Source: Saccharomycodes ludwigii
Taxonomy: Eukaryota; Ascomycota; Saccharomycetes; Saccharomycodales; Saccharomycodaceae
Assembly: GCF_020623625.1 (NCBI RefSeq)
Contig: NC_060203.1
Span: 496,001-560,000, forward strand
DNA: 64,000 nt
Reading direction: 5' to 3'
Shown in pieces: positions 49,652 through 61,461 of this stretch. Under the pieces are notes generated by a model that was not told the DNA's origin, did no database searches, and worked only from the letters and a program-made list of their open reading frames with translations. A program made the position numbers and the translations under genes. Each line of letters starts with the position of its first letter. The stretch's first letter is position 1.

Positions 49652-52078
49652 ATGCCTGCTCATCATTCCCATGTTGTTAAAGTTAAAGATTATTTTGATA
49701 ACGATTATAACGGTTTATGGAGTTGGTATTTGAGTAACCTACGAAAAGGAAATTTTGAAGAAATCACAGGTAATATTTTAAAATTCACATTACTAAAAAG
49801 ATTTTTAAATGAATATTTAAACAGTGATGAATTCCAATTCAATAAAAAAATACTCATAGTAAGTATTCCCGATAAAATTCATTACCAACAAGATATTACT
49901 ATTTTAGAGAACTTCTTAAAAGATTATTTCAAATTGAATAACTTAAAATATATACAAATCACAAAACTAACCACAAATGATAGAATCTATAACCATGAAA
50001 ACCATTACATGATTATGGATCCGTTGAACAATTTCAACGACAAATTTTTCTTAGAATCTAAAAATTTATTAAATAACGACAGCAATAGTGGAGGGAGTGC
50101 CATAAAAGATCATAATAATAATATTGATCCCGATGATAGTAATAGCTACATATCTTTATCAAGCAGCGATAGTTTAAATACCAGTTCCAGTTCGAGTAGC
50201 ACCGGTAGTTCAACCAGCAGCGCTTCGTGTTCGGCAGAGCGAAGCCCTTACCATAACAATGATACTAATGATCAACATCATTATGTTGGTACAAGCACAT
50301 CAAACAACAACAATAATAATTCCGCTAATAGAAATTCTATTGCACAATCCTTCTCGTCACCAAGAAACAGCAAAATAGCAAATAGTGGTCAGGTAGATCA
50401 AATTTCTAATAGAAATAATATCACAGAAGATGACATCAATATGGGTGATAATGTTTTAATACAGCAACAATCTATTAACTCAGAAGAATATGACGATGAT
50501 GATGACGATGATGATGATGAGGATGACAGTATAATATCCACTAACCATGACAATAATACTACAGATTTGCATAATAAAATAATGAAAATGGAATTCAATT
50601 TTCCCCATCATACTATCACTAATATTCATAAACAAGACCCATCCCAACAACCACAATTAGAGAAAAAATTCGAGAATTTATCTTTGAAAAAGAAGGATAC
50701 TCTGCCACACGATTCCCAAGTATTTTCCAATGATGTGCAAGTCCTTAATCATACGAGAAATATCTCCTCCGTGATGAGCGACATCAATGTAGATGCAGAA
50801 TCGGTCAATAGCTATGCATATTCTACCGATGAGGATTTTGGTTCAGAATTGAAGCATGTGAATACAAGAGAAGATGATGCTGACTTACACAATAAAAGTG
50901 ACGTTGCTGATACTAAACAAGAATACGATGCCAGTCATGATATGGTTGACTACGATGATGAAGACATTGACGAGGCTGCTATAGATAAAGAATACAATTT
51001 TGATGACGATGATGGTTCCGATAATGAAGATGATTCGCTATGTTCAATTTTCCCCTCTATTTCCATATCTGCTGATTTTGGTAAGTTTAGATTGGTTTTA
51101 CAAATTATATTAATACAGAACCCCGATACAAGAGAGATATCCACTGCAATTAGGCAAATGAATAATAATCCAACTGTAGCCAACCAGGATGATGACTGGC
51201 TATTATACGATCAATTTTTTAGAATGGACAATTTACAAATGCTAAGTTTAAAAGATATTTTAGGGATGAATAGATATTGCCCCAAAATATTATTTTATTC
51301 GATGGTTGATTTAACTACACCATCTAAAAGTCCTAAAAAGAAAGACATTGATGCCCCTAATGGTAATGATCATTTAGAAGCCGTAGACGAGATAAAAACT
51401 TTTTTTCCATCAAACACTACCGGGAATAATGAAGATTTTAACAATTATTTTATAGATGATGACCAAAATTGTTTGTCTAAACAGTCCACTTTTACTAAAG
51501 ATACTCTACCAGTAGGATTGTATTCTGATGATAAATTAGGTGCCAATGCTTCTGCTAACGGGGGATACACAGACGATGACGAACTGGAAAATGGTGTTAA
51601 ACTATATAACGCTAATACGAATCAAACAGGTTATAGGTCAATTAGAACAATTGAAAGTGTTGGTGTCGGGGATTGGGCGTTTCAGAACAGCCTTGGTAAT
51701 AGTAATACTAATGTCTTTAATGGCAAGGACAATGATAACAACAATAACAAAATTAATAAAATACCGTTAAAAAACAACAAAAATATTATAACTGCCAATA
51801 ATTTGAATAACAATATGGACCATAATGCCAGAGAAGAAAAGAAATTATCCAAAGTTGCCACTATAGGTTCATTGAATGTTGTAGAGCGGTCCAAAAGTAC
51901 TCCATTACCTGATGTATTGAGGACTCTAAGCGGTATGGACGAAACCACTAGTAAAAATCTAAAACAAAAATTCAAGAAGAATAAATTTATTAGAAAGAAG
52001 AATAAGTTTACTCGTAGTAAAGAACGTCAACATGCTAAAAATCATATACGTGATAACACCAACTGTACCATAATGTGA
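49652..52078 (+). CDS. GIS4: CaaX-box protein Gis4
   Basis: Resembles S. cerevisiae Gis4 (YML006C, 774 residues), a plasma-membrane-associated protein linked to Snf1 signalling and ion homeostasis. The N-terminal ~130 residues are folded-looking (VKVKDYFDNDYNGLWSWYLSNLRKGNFEE), then a long disordered Ser/Asn/Asp-rich region with a run of Asp (EEYDDDDDDDDDEDD). A second conserved block (SIFPSISISADFGKFRLVLQ to MNRYCPKILFYSM) sits at about 465-550. The C-terminus is basic (KFKKNKFIRKKNKFTRSKERQ) and ends in CTIM, a farnesylation CaaX box with Cys805. A polybasic stretch plus CaaX fits membrane anchoring. GIS4 is next to YAP1 and ERG6 in S. cerevisiae; here only SIP1 intervenes. Confidence 0.85.
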   Translation: MPAHHSHVVKVKDYFDNDYNGLWSWYLSNLRKGNFEEITGNILKFTLLKRFLNEYLNSDEFQFNKKILIVSIPDKIHYQQDITILENFLKDYFKLNNLKYIQITKLTTNDRIYNHENHYMIMDPLNNFNDKFFLESKNLLNNDSNSGGSAIKDHNNNIDPDDSNSYISLSSSDSLNTSSSSSSTGSSTSSASCSAERSPYHNNDTNDQHHYVGTSTSNNNNNNSANRNSIAQSFSSPRNSKIANSGQVDQISNRNNITEDDINMGDNVLIQQQSINSEEYDDDDDDDDDEDDSIISTNHDNNTTDLHNKIMKMEFNFPHHTITNIHKQDPSQQPQLEKKFENLSLKKKDTLPHDSQVFSNDVQVLNHTRNISSVMSDINVDAESVNSYAYSTDEDFGSELKHVNTREDDADLHNKSDVADTKQEYDASHDMVDYDDEDIDEAAIDKEYNFDDDDGSDNEDDSLCSIFPSISISADFGKFRLVLQIILIQNPDTREISTAIRQMNNNPTVANQDDDWLLYDQFFRMDNLQMLSLKDILGMNRYCPKILFYSMVDLTTPSKSPKKKDIDAPNGNDHLEAVDEIKTFFPSNTTGNNEDFNNYFIDDDQNCLSKQSTFTKDTLPVGLYSDDKLGANASANGGYTDDDELENGVKLYNANTNQTGYRSIRTIESVGVGDWAFQNSLGNSNTNVFNGKDNDNNNNKINKIPLKNNKNIITANNLNNNMDHNAREEKKLSKVATIGSLNVVERSKSTPLPDVLRTLSGMDETTSKNLKQKFKKNKFIRKKNKFTRSKERQHAKNHIRDNTNCTIM

Positions 52079-52945
52079 TACATATAAGATATAGAGAGAG
52101 GTAAAAATGTAAGGAATATCCTATTATCTAAAAATTTCTGTAACTAAAGATTCCAATTAGGTTAAAGTTTTGGCATTTTTTTTTTTTTTTTTTCATATTT
52201 TTTTATTTATTTACTTATTTTTTTTTTTTCCCATTTAACATATGGTTGTAAATTTTAGTTTTTTATTCTTTTATTACTACTACAATTAACTTTTCTCACT
52301 CTTTAATTTTAGTTTTATTTTTTTTTTTAATTCTTGCTTCGGTAATATGCTAATTGTCTGACTGGTTTTTTTTTTCGTATAATTGTTTGTGGAACGTTAT
52401 GTCATATATTAATTTTACCTTTCTATTTAATTCATCCTTTTAGCTATATATATATATATATATATGGTAGTAATTTTCCATATTTGCACCATTATTATTT
52501 TGTTTTGTGATTTTCTAGTTGAGAAGTGGTTAGTACTTACAAGTGTGAACATTAATGTGCTATTTACCCCAATTTCACAATATTTGATATAAATCTTTCT
52601 TACTAAAATTGTTGATAAATAATCTTTTAAACTTTTAAAGTACAATCTTGCTGAATTTATTGCTTCTTTTTCTTGGCAATTTCCCCCTTTATGTCAAGCC
52701 TTACTGCATAAATGATGCCTTTAGGATTTGGTCATAATAGATACTTTATAGCAGCAAGAATCTACCATCCAAAGATTAGAAAATAAATAAATAAAAAAAA
52801 AAAAAGTTAAAAAACGTAATATTTGTTCATTAAATGTTTGATTATATATGCTAAATTTAGTTACTAAAATATATGCTATATAAACCACAAGACTTAAACC
52901 CATATACCAGCAAATAGCCAAGCTTTCACGTTTAGGTTGTAATAT
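52079..52945. other. Convergent intergenic region GIS4 / SIP1
   Basis: 867 bp between stop codons, longer than most convergent gaps here. T-runs, a TATATA tract near 52444-52464 and otherwise unremarkable AT-rich DNA. Small frames at 52427-52645 and 52721-52921 have no recognisable features. Confidence 0.45.
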
Positions 52946-55647
52946 TCACATGTCTTTTAAATAATTACATGGTGAATAAATCACCTGCGTAATAAACTTA
53001 CCTTGGTATCTAGTAGTACATCCAACACTGATGACTTCATCCCGTATACTATTGGTCAAAAGATGATTTAAATTAACATGTGGTATGATATGGTGAACAA
53101 AACTGGATTTCCGACTCCCATTCACACTGCCTTCCTGTTCAGCATTTTCCTCCTTTTGAAATAACTCATTCAAATAACTAGAGTTTAAATAAACGGGCAA
53201 ATCAGGTATCTTCAATTTATTTAAAAAATAATCTTCAGCTGTTTCTTGATCTATGTTTCTCAATATTTGTAAATCCGTAAATAGTTCCTCCTGCGTGTAT
53301 TCTAAAACATTCTGCCAATCAATTTTACCTAAAGTATGTCGACCCGTAGCCAGTCTTTCAGTCCGTTCGGATAAAACATCAGAGCCTGATGATAGGTTAT
53401 TTTGCAATTCCACAATCAACGGTTCAAATAGCGCAGGTATAGTATTACTATATTCCTCTTCCTTCCTTTTTGTTAGGTTAATGCTGCTCATATGGTAACT
53501 TTCTGCCGATTGGTATGTATGCAAAGTTGGTCTTGTCAAATTTTCCATACTTGCTGGGCCATATTCTTCATGCCATTTCATTTTCCAATTGGGTACCACC
53601 TCATCAGGCTTACCGATTGTATTATTATTTGATAACGTGGAATTAGTGTGATTGTTAACAATATCAATTCCTCCTTCTTTCCCCTTCTCTTCTTTTTCCT
53701 TTTCTTCTTCCCAAAGCTCTTCAACATTGGTAGCATTAACGTTAACATTGTTATCCAATTCAAACCAGTTTACAAAATTACCATTAAAATCGGTGGCAAT
53801 AGGAAAGTAATTAGAATATTTCCACTCGCCGTTGATTTCAAAATGGAAATTGTACACCCCATTGGGTACTTTTAAGCCAGGCACAACCCAAGTTTTATCT
53901 TTGGGATCAAAATTCATTAAAAAACGTGTTTTTCTTTTGTTATGCAAAACAGAAGCTAAATCTTCACTCACAACATAAAGAATTGGATTTGTTTTGGGAT
54001 CAACAAAATTGTCTTTCCATTTAAGTTCGATTGGTACTATTTTAGTCTTATCAGTTGCGTTATCATTAGAATCTACTTCCTTGTGTTCTACACATGCTAC
54101 ATTATAGCTATCTATTTTATCTTGACTAACAGAACCCATTCTCACTCTTTTACCCTTCTCAGTGCTCTCACATAAGCTAGTGCCAGTAAAAACTTTTCTT
54201 TTCAATTCACTATTATTTTTAACATTCTGAATTTCATTATCGGTGTCGTAATCATGTGTTCCCTCATTATTATTGTACTTTTTAATTGCATCTTCAAAGA
54301 CTATATTATTAACAATAATATCCTTATTTTCTAAAAATCCATCATCAAAATAGTCCAGGTATTTACTGACCCCATCATAATCGTCTTCGTAACACTCATA
54401 GTTGTACTCATTGTTAGAATGTATTTTATTTTTGTTTTCTTCATTTTTATTATTAAGACGTTCATCTTTAACAAGAGATGAGTATTTACTTAAGCTCGCA
54501 CTATTAGTACTTTTAACAGTGTCATCGGTACTGATGTTTTTGCTTGTATTTCCCACATCATTTGATAATAACAAATCAGTTAAAACAGATTGCTTACTAT
54601 TACCAAAAGCATTGTTCTTAGTACCATCATTTATATCGTCATTATTTTTGTTACTGTTGTTCGTGCTGCTTATAGAACTTCTTACAGCTGTATCCTGAGA
54701 AAAAGTACGACATATCCCAATGTCTTCACTAGTGTGTCTTGTGCCAGTTGATGGAACACCATCGCTTTTCCTTTTTTCATTCATGTCATTAATAGGTCCA
54801 ATCACATGTTCATGGTGCTGCATTAGTGATAATCTCGCCAAATTTTGTTTCAAATCATCATCTATTTCATCCAACAGAATTTCTTTTGTTGGCATACCAG
54901 TATCAGCAATAGTATTACTCAACACCTCTAAAGGTGCCAGTATGTCTGATTTTTCATTTAAATATGGAGTTAATGATACGTTGTGATCGATACTACTAAC
55001 ATGTTCCTTGTTAATAACACAAGGAATTGGCTTGTTAGAATTTTTCCTTGGAGTGGGTGTAGTACTGGAACTGTTGCCGGAATAGTCATTAGCAAACAGT
55101 TTGCTGCTGTTAGTAACCTCGTGGTTGTTGGTAGTGTTAGTCGTTGTAGTAATGGGAGATAATGGAGGTAACAATTTTCTTAGAAAATGAGATTGCTGTT
55201 GTTGTTGATGTTCAACTTTTGTCATTTTGTTTTCAGGATTTTCTGCGGCTTCGGAGTCAGGGTCTTTTTGGTTGAGAGTATAATTAGCTTTAAATAATGT
55301 TAGTTGCTCTTGATTATTATTTTTATGGTTGAGCTGGTCACATATATGTAATAAATTACTATCTTTATTGGTATCTGAACTACTAGTAGTTGAAGTGGTA
55401 GCAGCACTATTGTCGCTATCTCTAGTTAATTTCCTGTGAATAATGTCTGAATCAAGTAACTTGGCACCAGTACTATTGTCATGTGTGTATGTGTGTCTAG
55501 TGTTTCTACTAGGAAATAGCTTGGAAGTAATACTACCTTTTCTGTACTTATTATTATTATTGGTGTTGTTATGTTTATCAGTACCGTAATAAGGTTCCGT
55601 AGTATATTCGGTAGCAGAGTATGAAGGTGAGATAGCCATGGAATCAG

Positions 55648-55703
<56 letters not shown>

Positions 55704-55900
55704 GATAATTGTTTGAAATGTTGAGGCTGAAGAGAAAAATGTTGTCGTTTTAATAAATTTTGTGCAGTTGTAACATTTTTTTTTTTGTCGACCCCATTTT
55801 TACCAGATGACCAACTTGAAGCCCCATTATCGTCCTTACAATTGTGAGGCTGAATAGGGTGGGCTAAATCAAAGTCAATTTTAGACTGCGCATTACCCAT
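52946..55900 (-). CDS. SIP1: SNF1/AMPK beta subunit, Sip1-type
   Basis: A scaffolding beta subunit that places the Snf1 kinase in the cell. The N-terminus MGNAQSK is an N-myristoylation signal, as in Sip1 and Sip2. Then comes a disordered region of about 600 residues with an Asn run (about residues 67-84). A glycogen-binding-like (CBM48) domain lies at about 615-720 (VPIELKWKDN to GNFVNWFEL, with VPNGVYNFHFEINGEW). The C-terminal ASC domain that binds Snf1 and Snf4 ends HVNLNHLLTNSIRDEVISVG and TTRYQGKFITQVIYSP. The length of 984 favours Sip1 (815) over Sip2 and Gal83 (about 415). Position next to YAP1/CAD1 matches YDR422C-YDR423C. Confidence 0.92.
55645..55701. repeat. (TTA)n triplet tract coding poly-Asn in SIP1
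   Basis: Perfect ATT/TTA triplet array that reads AAT on the coding strand. Confidence 0.9.
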
Positions 55901-56333
55901 AATGATGTATGTCTGGTGCTACTATATATAAATTAGCTATGTTTCGCAGAAACACAGAAATAAGCGTTTATTGTTTTGGTGAGAATTTTCTTTTTTCAGA
56001 AAAAAAAAAAAATATAATGGTACAGGTGAGGAAATGAATGGAATTAAATACACATATATGAATATATTTGTATCGAATCTATATGATTTTTTATTGCTAT
56101 TAATTTTTTTCTTTTTCCCTATTTTTTTTTTTTTTTTTGTATATTTGGTTTTTATTAAATTGTATCTTTTCTTTCAATTGTATTGGGTTCTATTTTTTCT
56201 GTTCGGAATTTGACTCAGTTTAGTAACCTATCTTAGATTTAATAACATAATTGCGGCAGCGAAAAGAAAAAAGGAAAAAAAAAATGATATTAATAACAAT
56301 AAAATTAAAAAAAGGTGTCGAAAAACGAGATAG

Positions 56334-56364
<31 letters not shown>

Positions 56365-57264
56365 GAGAGACAAAAGAGAAAAAAAATGAAATTACAATTG
56401 TGAAACTTCTTATTGTCTATTTATATATATTCTTTTTTAAAGATTTGTAAATGTCTTTTAGTGTTTTTTTTTAAGGGAGGGTCATATAGCAGGGCTATTT
56501 TATTATTTTTTTAATATAACAGCGGCTATTTTTTTTTTCTTTATGATTACCTAATTCCCACTTTTTTACAAGGCCTAATATTAATATTTATCCTTCTGCG
56601 ACTGTTTCTCGGCATACATATGTGTTCAAATTCATAACCAAATACTAAATTTATAAAATTTTTAGTAAGAAAAAAAAAAAATAAAACACATAAAAAAACA
56701 AAATTACATTATAGTAATAATTGTGGGACATGTCACTCATGGTTTTCTCAAAGGGTGTTGTCACACGATTTTATTTCCACGGAGATTTAGCATCGGACTC
56801 ATGGCTATCATAATAAATACCAAAAAAAAAAAAAAAACCGGAGAACAATAATAGCACAAAGCCCGGTAATCAATAAAAATTGTTTCCGGGTAATTATTTT
56901 AGGTAATGAGTCCTGTCGTGTACAGGTACAATAAATTATGTATTAATGAAATCAACCTTTCTTGAAATGTAGGTTAATCAATAAACTAAATTTGTGTTAA
57001 AGCCGCGTATAAAACATTTATTGTGGAATCTTTTCCTACCAATGTTTGTGTGGAACTTTAAAAAAAAAAGGTACATTTTCCCCCTCTTAATTTGTGTTTA
57101 CTTCGGGAAATAACGAAAAAATAAGTTAATAGACAAACACGGCGCAGATTAAAGGAAATAGAAAGATGCTTTACAACGTAAAATGGTGATATCTTAAAAC
57201 CAATTTTATTATGCCATACCTTTAAATGCCACAAACATAATGAATTTTTAAGAGGGTGTTGTTA

Positions 57265-57307
<43 letters not shown>

Positions 57308-57477
57308 TTACAGAAGAATTAGCACATACAGGTTATAGAATTGATTCGTAATATAATAAGAATGTAATTCTAAGGAAAACTATTATTGATGTTGAAATAA
57401 AATAATAATAATGATAATAATAAGATTAAAACAGAGGTCCGAAAAATTATAGGTTAACAAAAAAACTTAAACAAATA
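55901..57477. other. Long intergenic region SIP1 / YAP1
   Basis: 1,577 bp holding the SIP1 upstream region and the YAP1 3' flank. It contains many A- and T-runs including a 35-A tract at 57270-57304. I scanned for tRNA B-box patterns (GGTTCRANTCC) and saw none, and found no credible ORF. Confidence 0.45.
57270..57304. repeat. 35-bp poly(dA) tract
   Basis: The longest homopolymer in the window, on the 3' side of YAP1, where it reads as a T-run on the coding strand. Confidence 0.95.
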
Positions 57478-59715
57478 TTATTGAAAAGAACTTTCTAAAG
57501 CAGCATTCAAATCTTGCTTGTTAATAACAACTCCTTTATCACTACACTTGGCCTTATTTCTTAATTCGATACATAATCCGTCAATATCAATATCCGTGTA
57601 CCTAGGGTGTGTAGTTATACGGTCCCATACCTCAGAACATTTTAACAAATTACTGTCAGTATTTGGAACAACTTCGTTAGCTATTTCTTGCATACAGTTC
57701 TGCGCTTTACCGTCATACGTCTTTTGCTGCTTTTCTCCGGTCAGTTTTGTGGCGTACTCCGAAAGCACGGGGGACGCAACATTCGTAATAGCATCAACGG
57801 TATTGGTAGCAATGGGTGTAGGAACTTTGGGTTGTGGTTCAATGTTAATAAACTTATCAACTATATCATACTCATCGATTTCGTTATCTTCCTCCTCGTC
57901 CTCCTCCTCCTCAATGCTATTCACTTTAATCTTTTCAAAGTCAATAACATGCTGTGGTATAGTGGTTGAGATTGCACTATTAGCCTTATTGGAGTTGTTT
58001 GTAGCGTCGCCGGTAACGCTACCATTTAAAAATTCTGGGAAAGCCACTGAAAAATCAATCAAGGGAACATTGTTTGAAACGGTAAAAGAAGTATATTTCT
58101 CCGGAGAAATATATTTGCTGTCCTTATTTAGACCATCGATATTTTTTCCGTTCGCGTTAGTATTTGAAACATTGAGAAAATCATTATTATCGAAAAATAA
58201 AGATGGTGTACCAAATGATGGAGTCCCAAACGTGGAATAATTGCTACTGATATCATTGGTGTTATTAGTAGTAGCAGTTGTTGCTGTTGTTGCTACTGTT
58301 GTAGCGAGACTATTTAGCCCATTATTTTTATTTATTATCGTATTCGGTGAGTATGATTGTTGATCCCAAGAGTTTGTTAAAGATAAACCGTCAGTATTAT
58401 GGCTTAGAAGTCCCAAAGAGTCAATTATATTATTATTATTAGTATTATTATTAGCATTATTAGTATTATTATTATTATTATTATTATTATCATTATTATC
58501 ATTATTATCATTATTATTATTATTCATAGTAGTGATATCAGAATCACAAGGCATGTTTGTAAAGGAATCTGAAGACAGTGAAGGTGGTGAGTTAATGCTT
58601 CTAGAGCTACTTTCATTTGGTATATCTGATATTAGTCCCTTGGGTATCGGCTCAGTCTTAGTGCCACAAGCCTCATTCAGTTTCAGACAGAAAGTTGAGA
58701 CCTTCTCATCAAAATTATCTTTAAAATTACAGCCATTTATACCCTCTGTGTTAATGCTGGAAAAAGTATCCATATTACCGACCTTAGTAACACCGCCACC
58801 CAATATGTTAAAGCCATTATCATTAATACCGTCAATATCAATGTCATTACTAATTAAGAGCGCGTTATTGTCGGGGGTTACAATGGCTGGATTTAAATAA
58901 GATAAACTGCTCTTGCTACTATCTGCGTTACTACGGCTGTTGGTTCCGGGTATAAACTTGGATAAATTATTACTACTGTCATTATTGTCTGAACCATCAC
59001 CAAACACTAGGGACGAAGATTGGGAAGAAGATGAATGGGAAGTTGGAGTGTTATTACTCAAAGACTTTTTGGTGCTATCAGTTTTTGTACTGGCATGCAG
59101 AGGAGAGTTTGAAGATGTTGGAGAAGGCTGTTGTTGACCTTTAAATTTCCAAGGGAATTCAAAGGTAGAAAGCATTTTTTGCTGTAAACTTTCCCTAGCC
59201 TTAAAAGAGCTTGAAGATTTTGACATATTGTCTTCCATACCACTTTTTTTATTAAATGGTAAAGCACGATCATCCTTCACCTTCCTAAAATCAGCATCTG
59301 CCAAGAATTTCAAAAGTAAGTCCTCATTAGGTAATTTCTGTTCTGGATTAGCCCTTTTCAATGCATCAACTAAAGTAGAAACTTGCTTTCTTAAAAAGTC
59401 AGTTTCCATCTCACTTTGTTCCCGTATTTGTTCTAACTCTTCAACTCTCTTTTCTAACTCCTTCATTCTACGTTCCTTACGTTCACGGAAAGCTCTTTGT
59501 GCTGCCCTATTTTGGGCAATCCTTTTATCTATTACATTTGAATCGTCTAATGGTTTTCTGCCGGCCTTATTATGTTTCTTTTTTGTTATACCTAAACTAT
59601 CTTTCGAAGTACTTGGAATGGTACTACCAATTTGAGATTCCGCCTCAGATGAAATATTTTCTTTTTCATCTGTATGCTTGTTGGAGTTTTTAGTGTGTGA
59701 TATAGTTGAAGCCAT
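57478..59715 (-). CDS. YAP1: AP-1-like bZIP oxidative-stress regulator Yap1/Cad1
   Basis: The single counterpart of the ohnologs YAP1 (YML007W) and CAD1 (YDR423C). The bZIP has a basic region at about 64-82 with NRAAQRAFRERKERR and a leucine zipper at about 86-117. The C-terminal redox domain keeps all three cysteines, Cys693, Cys715 and Cys724, with the same spacing (22 and 9) as Yap1 C598, C620 and C629, around the nuclear-export-type segment SEVWDRITTHPRYTDIDIDGLC. The N-terminal redox domain FCLKLNEACGTKTEPIP keeps Cys343 and Cys350 (C303 and C310) but has Glu355 where Yap1 has C315. Asn-rich runs lie around residues 400-430. The length of 745 compares with 650. Neighbours SIP1 and ERG6 fit both sister regions. 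Confidence 0.96.
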   Translation of the reverse strand: MASTISHTKNSNKHTDEKENISSEAESQIGSTIPSTSKDSLGITKKKHNKAGRKPLDDSNVIDKRIAQNRAAQRAFRERKERRMKELEKRVEELEQIREQSEMETDFLRKQVSTLVDALKRANPEQKLPNEDLLLKFLADADFRKVKDDRALPFNKKSGMEDNMSKSSSSFKARESLQQKMLSTFEFPWKFKGQQQPSPTSSNSPLHASTKTDSTKKSLSNNTPTSHSSSSQSSSLVFGDGSDNNDSSNNLSKFIPGTNSRSNADSSKSSLSYLNPAIVTPDNNALLISNDIDIDGINDNGFNILGGGVTKVGNMDTFSSINTEGINGCNFKDNFDEKVSTFCLKLNEACGTKTEPIPKGLISDIPNESSSRSINSPPSLSSDSFTNMPCDSDITTMNNNNNDNNDNNDNNNNNNNNTNNANNNTNNNNIIDSLGLLSHNTDGLSLTNSWDQQSYSPNTIINKNNGLNSLATTVATTATTATTNNTNDISSNYSTFGTPSFGTPSLFFDNNDFLNVSNTNANGKNIDGLNKDSKYISPEKYTSFTVSNNVPLIDFSVAFPEFLNGSVTGDATNNSNKANSAISTTIPQHVIDFEKIKVNSIEEEEDEEEDNEIDEYDIVDKFINIEPQPKVPTPIATNTVDAITNVASPVLSEYATKLTGEKQQKTYDGKAQNCMQEIANEVVPNTDSNLLKCSEVWDRITTHPRYTDIDIDGLCIELRNKAKCSDKGVVINKQDLNAALESSFQ
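58429..58525. repeat. (ATT/ATC)n triplet tract coding poly-Asn/Asp in YAP1
   Basis: Imperfect triplet array between the two redox domains of Yap1, encoding Asn with scattered Asp and Thr. Confidence 0.9.
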
Positions 59716-61427
59716 TTTTTTTTTTCTTTTTTTTTTTCTTTTTTTTTTTTGTTGTTATTGTTTTTTGTTTTTTTGTTATTTAAGGTCTTTGAGACTTGTT
59801 CAACTTCCTTATCGAGTCTTTTAACTTTGCCTACTTTTCTAGTTCTTCTGTAATTTTTAATAGCAATCCCTTTGATCGAATAGGCTACGTCTTTCCTTTT
59901 CGTTTATCCTGTTTTTATGCTTGCTAAAAAACTTACCCTTTCCTTCTGGAAAACGTTCATACACTAGTGAAAATGGCAGTATTGCTTTCTTTTTTTCCTT
60001 CTTTTTTTCTTTTTTCTTTTTTCTTTTTTTTTTTGTTAATTATTAAAGGATATTGCGATAATTTCAAAAATTAATGCAGAGAGTTAGCTTGGTTATAAGT
60101 CGGAATAAAATTTAATCATGTAACAATTACGGGTGGCAAAAAAGAAAGGAAAAAAAAAAAAAGTAAAATAAAATGAATTCCAATATTATATTTTTCTTAG
60201 AAACGAGAGATGCTCATAACAAAAAGGTATAATTTGATGAGAGAAAGTGGCGAAAAAGAAAACGTTTTTTTTTTCTTTAGTAAAGAAAAGAAATGTATAT
60301 TATAACAAAAAGGATACTGATTTAATTAATTAACAAACACAGAAAATGCGCACTGAGTATTTACTAGCATTGTAAAACGACATTTACGCTAGACTTTTTA
60401 TAATAAAATATTACTGATATTTGGCATGACCACAATTGCTAGGAAAATAATCTAAAGTAAAACGGTTTGTAGTTGAATATCTTTCTTTTTTTTTTTTTTT
60501 TTTTTTAAAAATTTTTTTATATTTTTAAATAAAGCTTTTAAAGGTTCAATGTTTTTCTTGACAGTATCTTTTCAGATATTAAATATTTGAGTTTTTTTTT
60601 TCTTTCTTTTTACTCTTTCTTTTCTGTTTATATGCCCAATATTCAATGGAAAGAAAAATATATATATATGTATAAATCCTAAGCAGTTTTCATAGATTAG
60701 TATATTACTGAAAATATAAGTAAGATATAATTTGAGAAAGTCAAAAGTCGTAGCTTTTAGCATTATCAATGATGTAAATAACATTGTTTGATTTTCAAGT
60801 AGGCAATAATTTTTTAAAAAAAAAAAAAATTATTAATTGAAATTATATTGTGTGAATTACTGGATACAAGATTGTGAAAAGATAAAAAAAATTAATAACG
60901 AAACTGATCTAGTCTTAGGAAAATCTTCTTTTGTTTTTTTGACCTACTTATTGTTCAAGTTTACCACTATGGTAGTGAAATATTGTGAAAAATAATAATA
61001 ATAATAATTGTATATGACATATGAATCAAAGTAAATGAGAAACAGACGTATACACTAACTTTATAAACAAACAATACTATAAATTTGATTAATATAAATG
61101 CTTTGTAGTAAATAATGTTTAAAGTTTTATTAAGTGTAGGCAGGAAGGAAGATGTTAGAGTAAAATGGTTAGCATACATAAAACATTAATATATTATTTT
61201 TTTCAAGTGATGTAGAGCTCATTATTACAGTTTTTCATAGATAGTTAGTAATATAAGGTACAAAAACAAAAACAAAAAAAAAAAATGTTATATAAATAAA
61301 TATACAATAATATTAATAATAATTATTTCTAGCCTTTTTTCTAAGTGTGAGATTTATTTTTTTTTTTTTTTTTTTTTTCTTTTTCTTTTTCCTTTTCTTT
61401 TCAATTTGTTTGCTGTCGTTCATAAAG

Positions 61428-61461
<34 letters not shown>

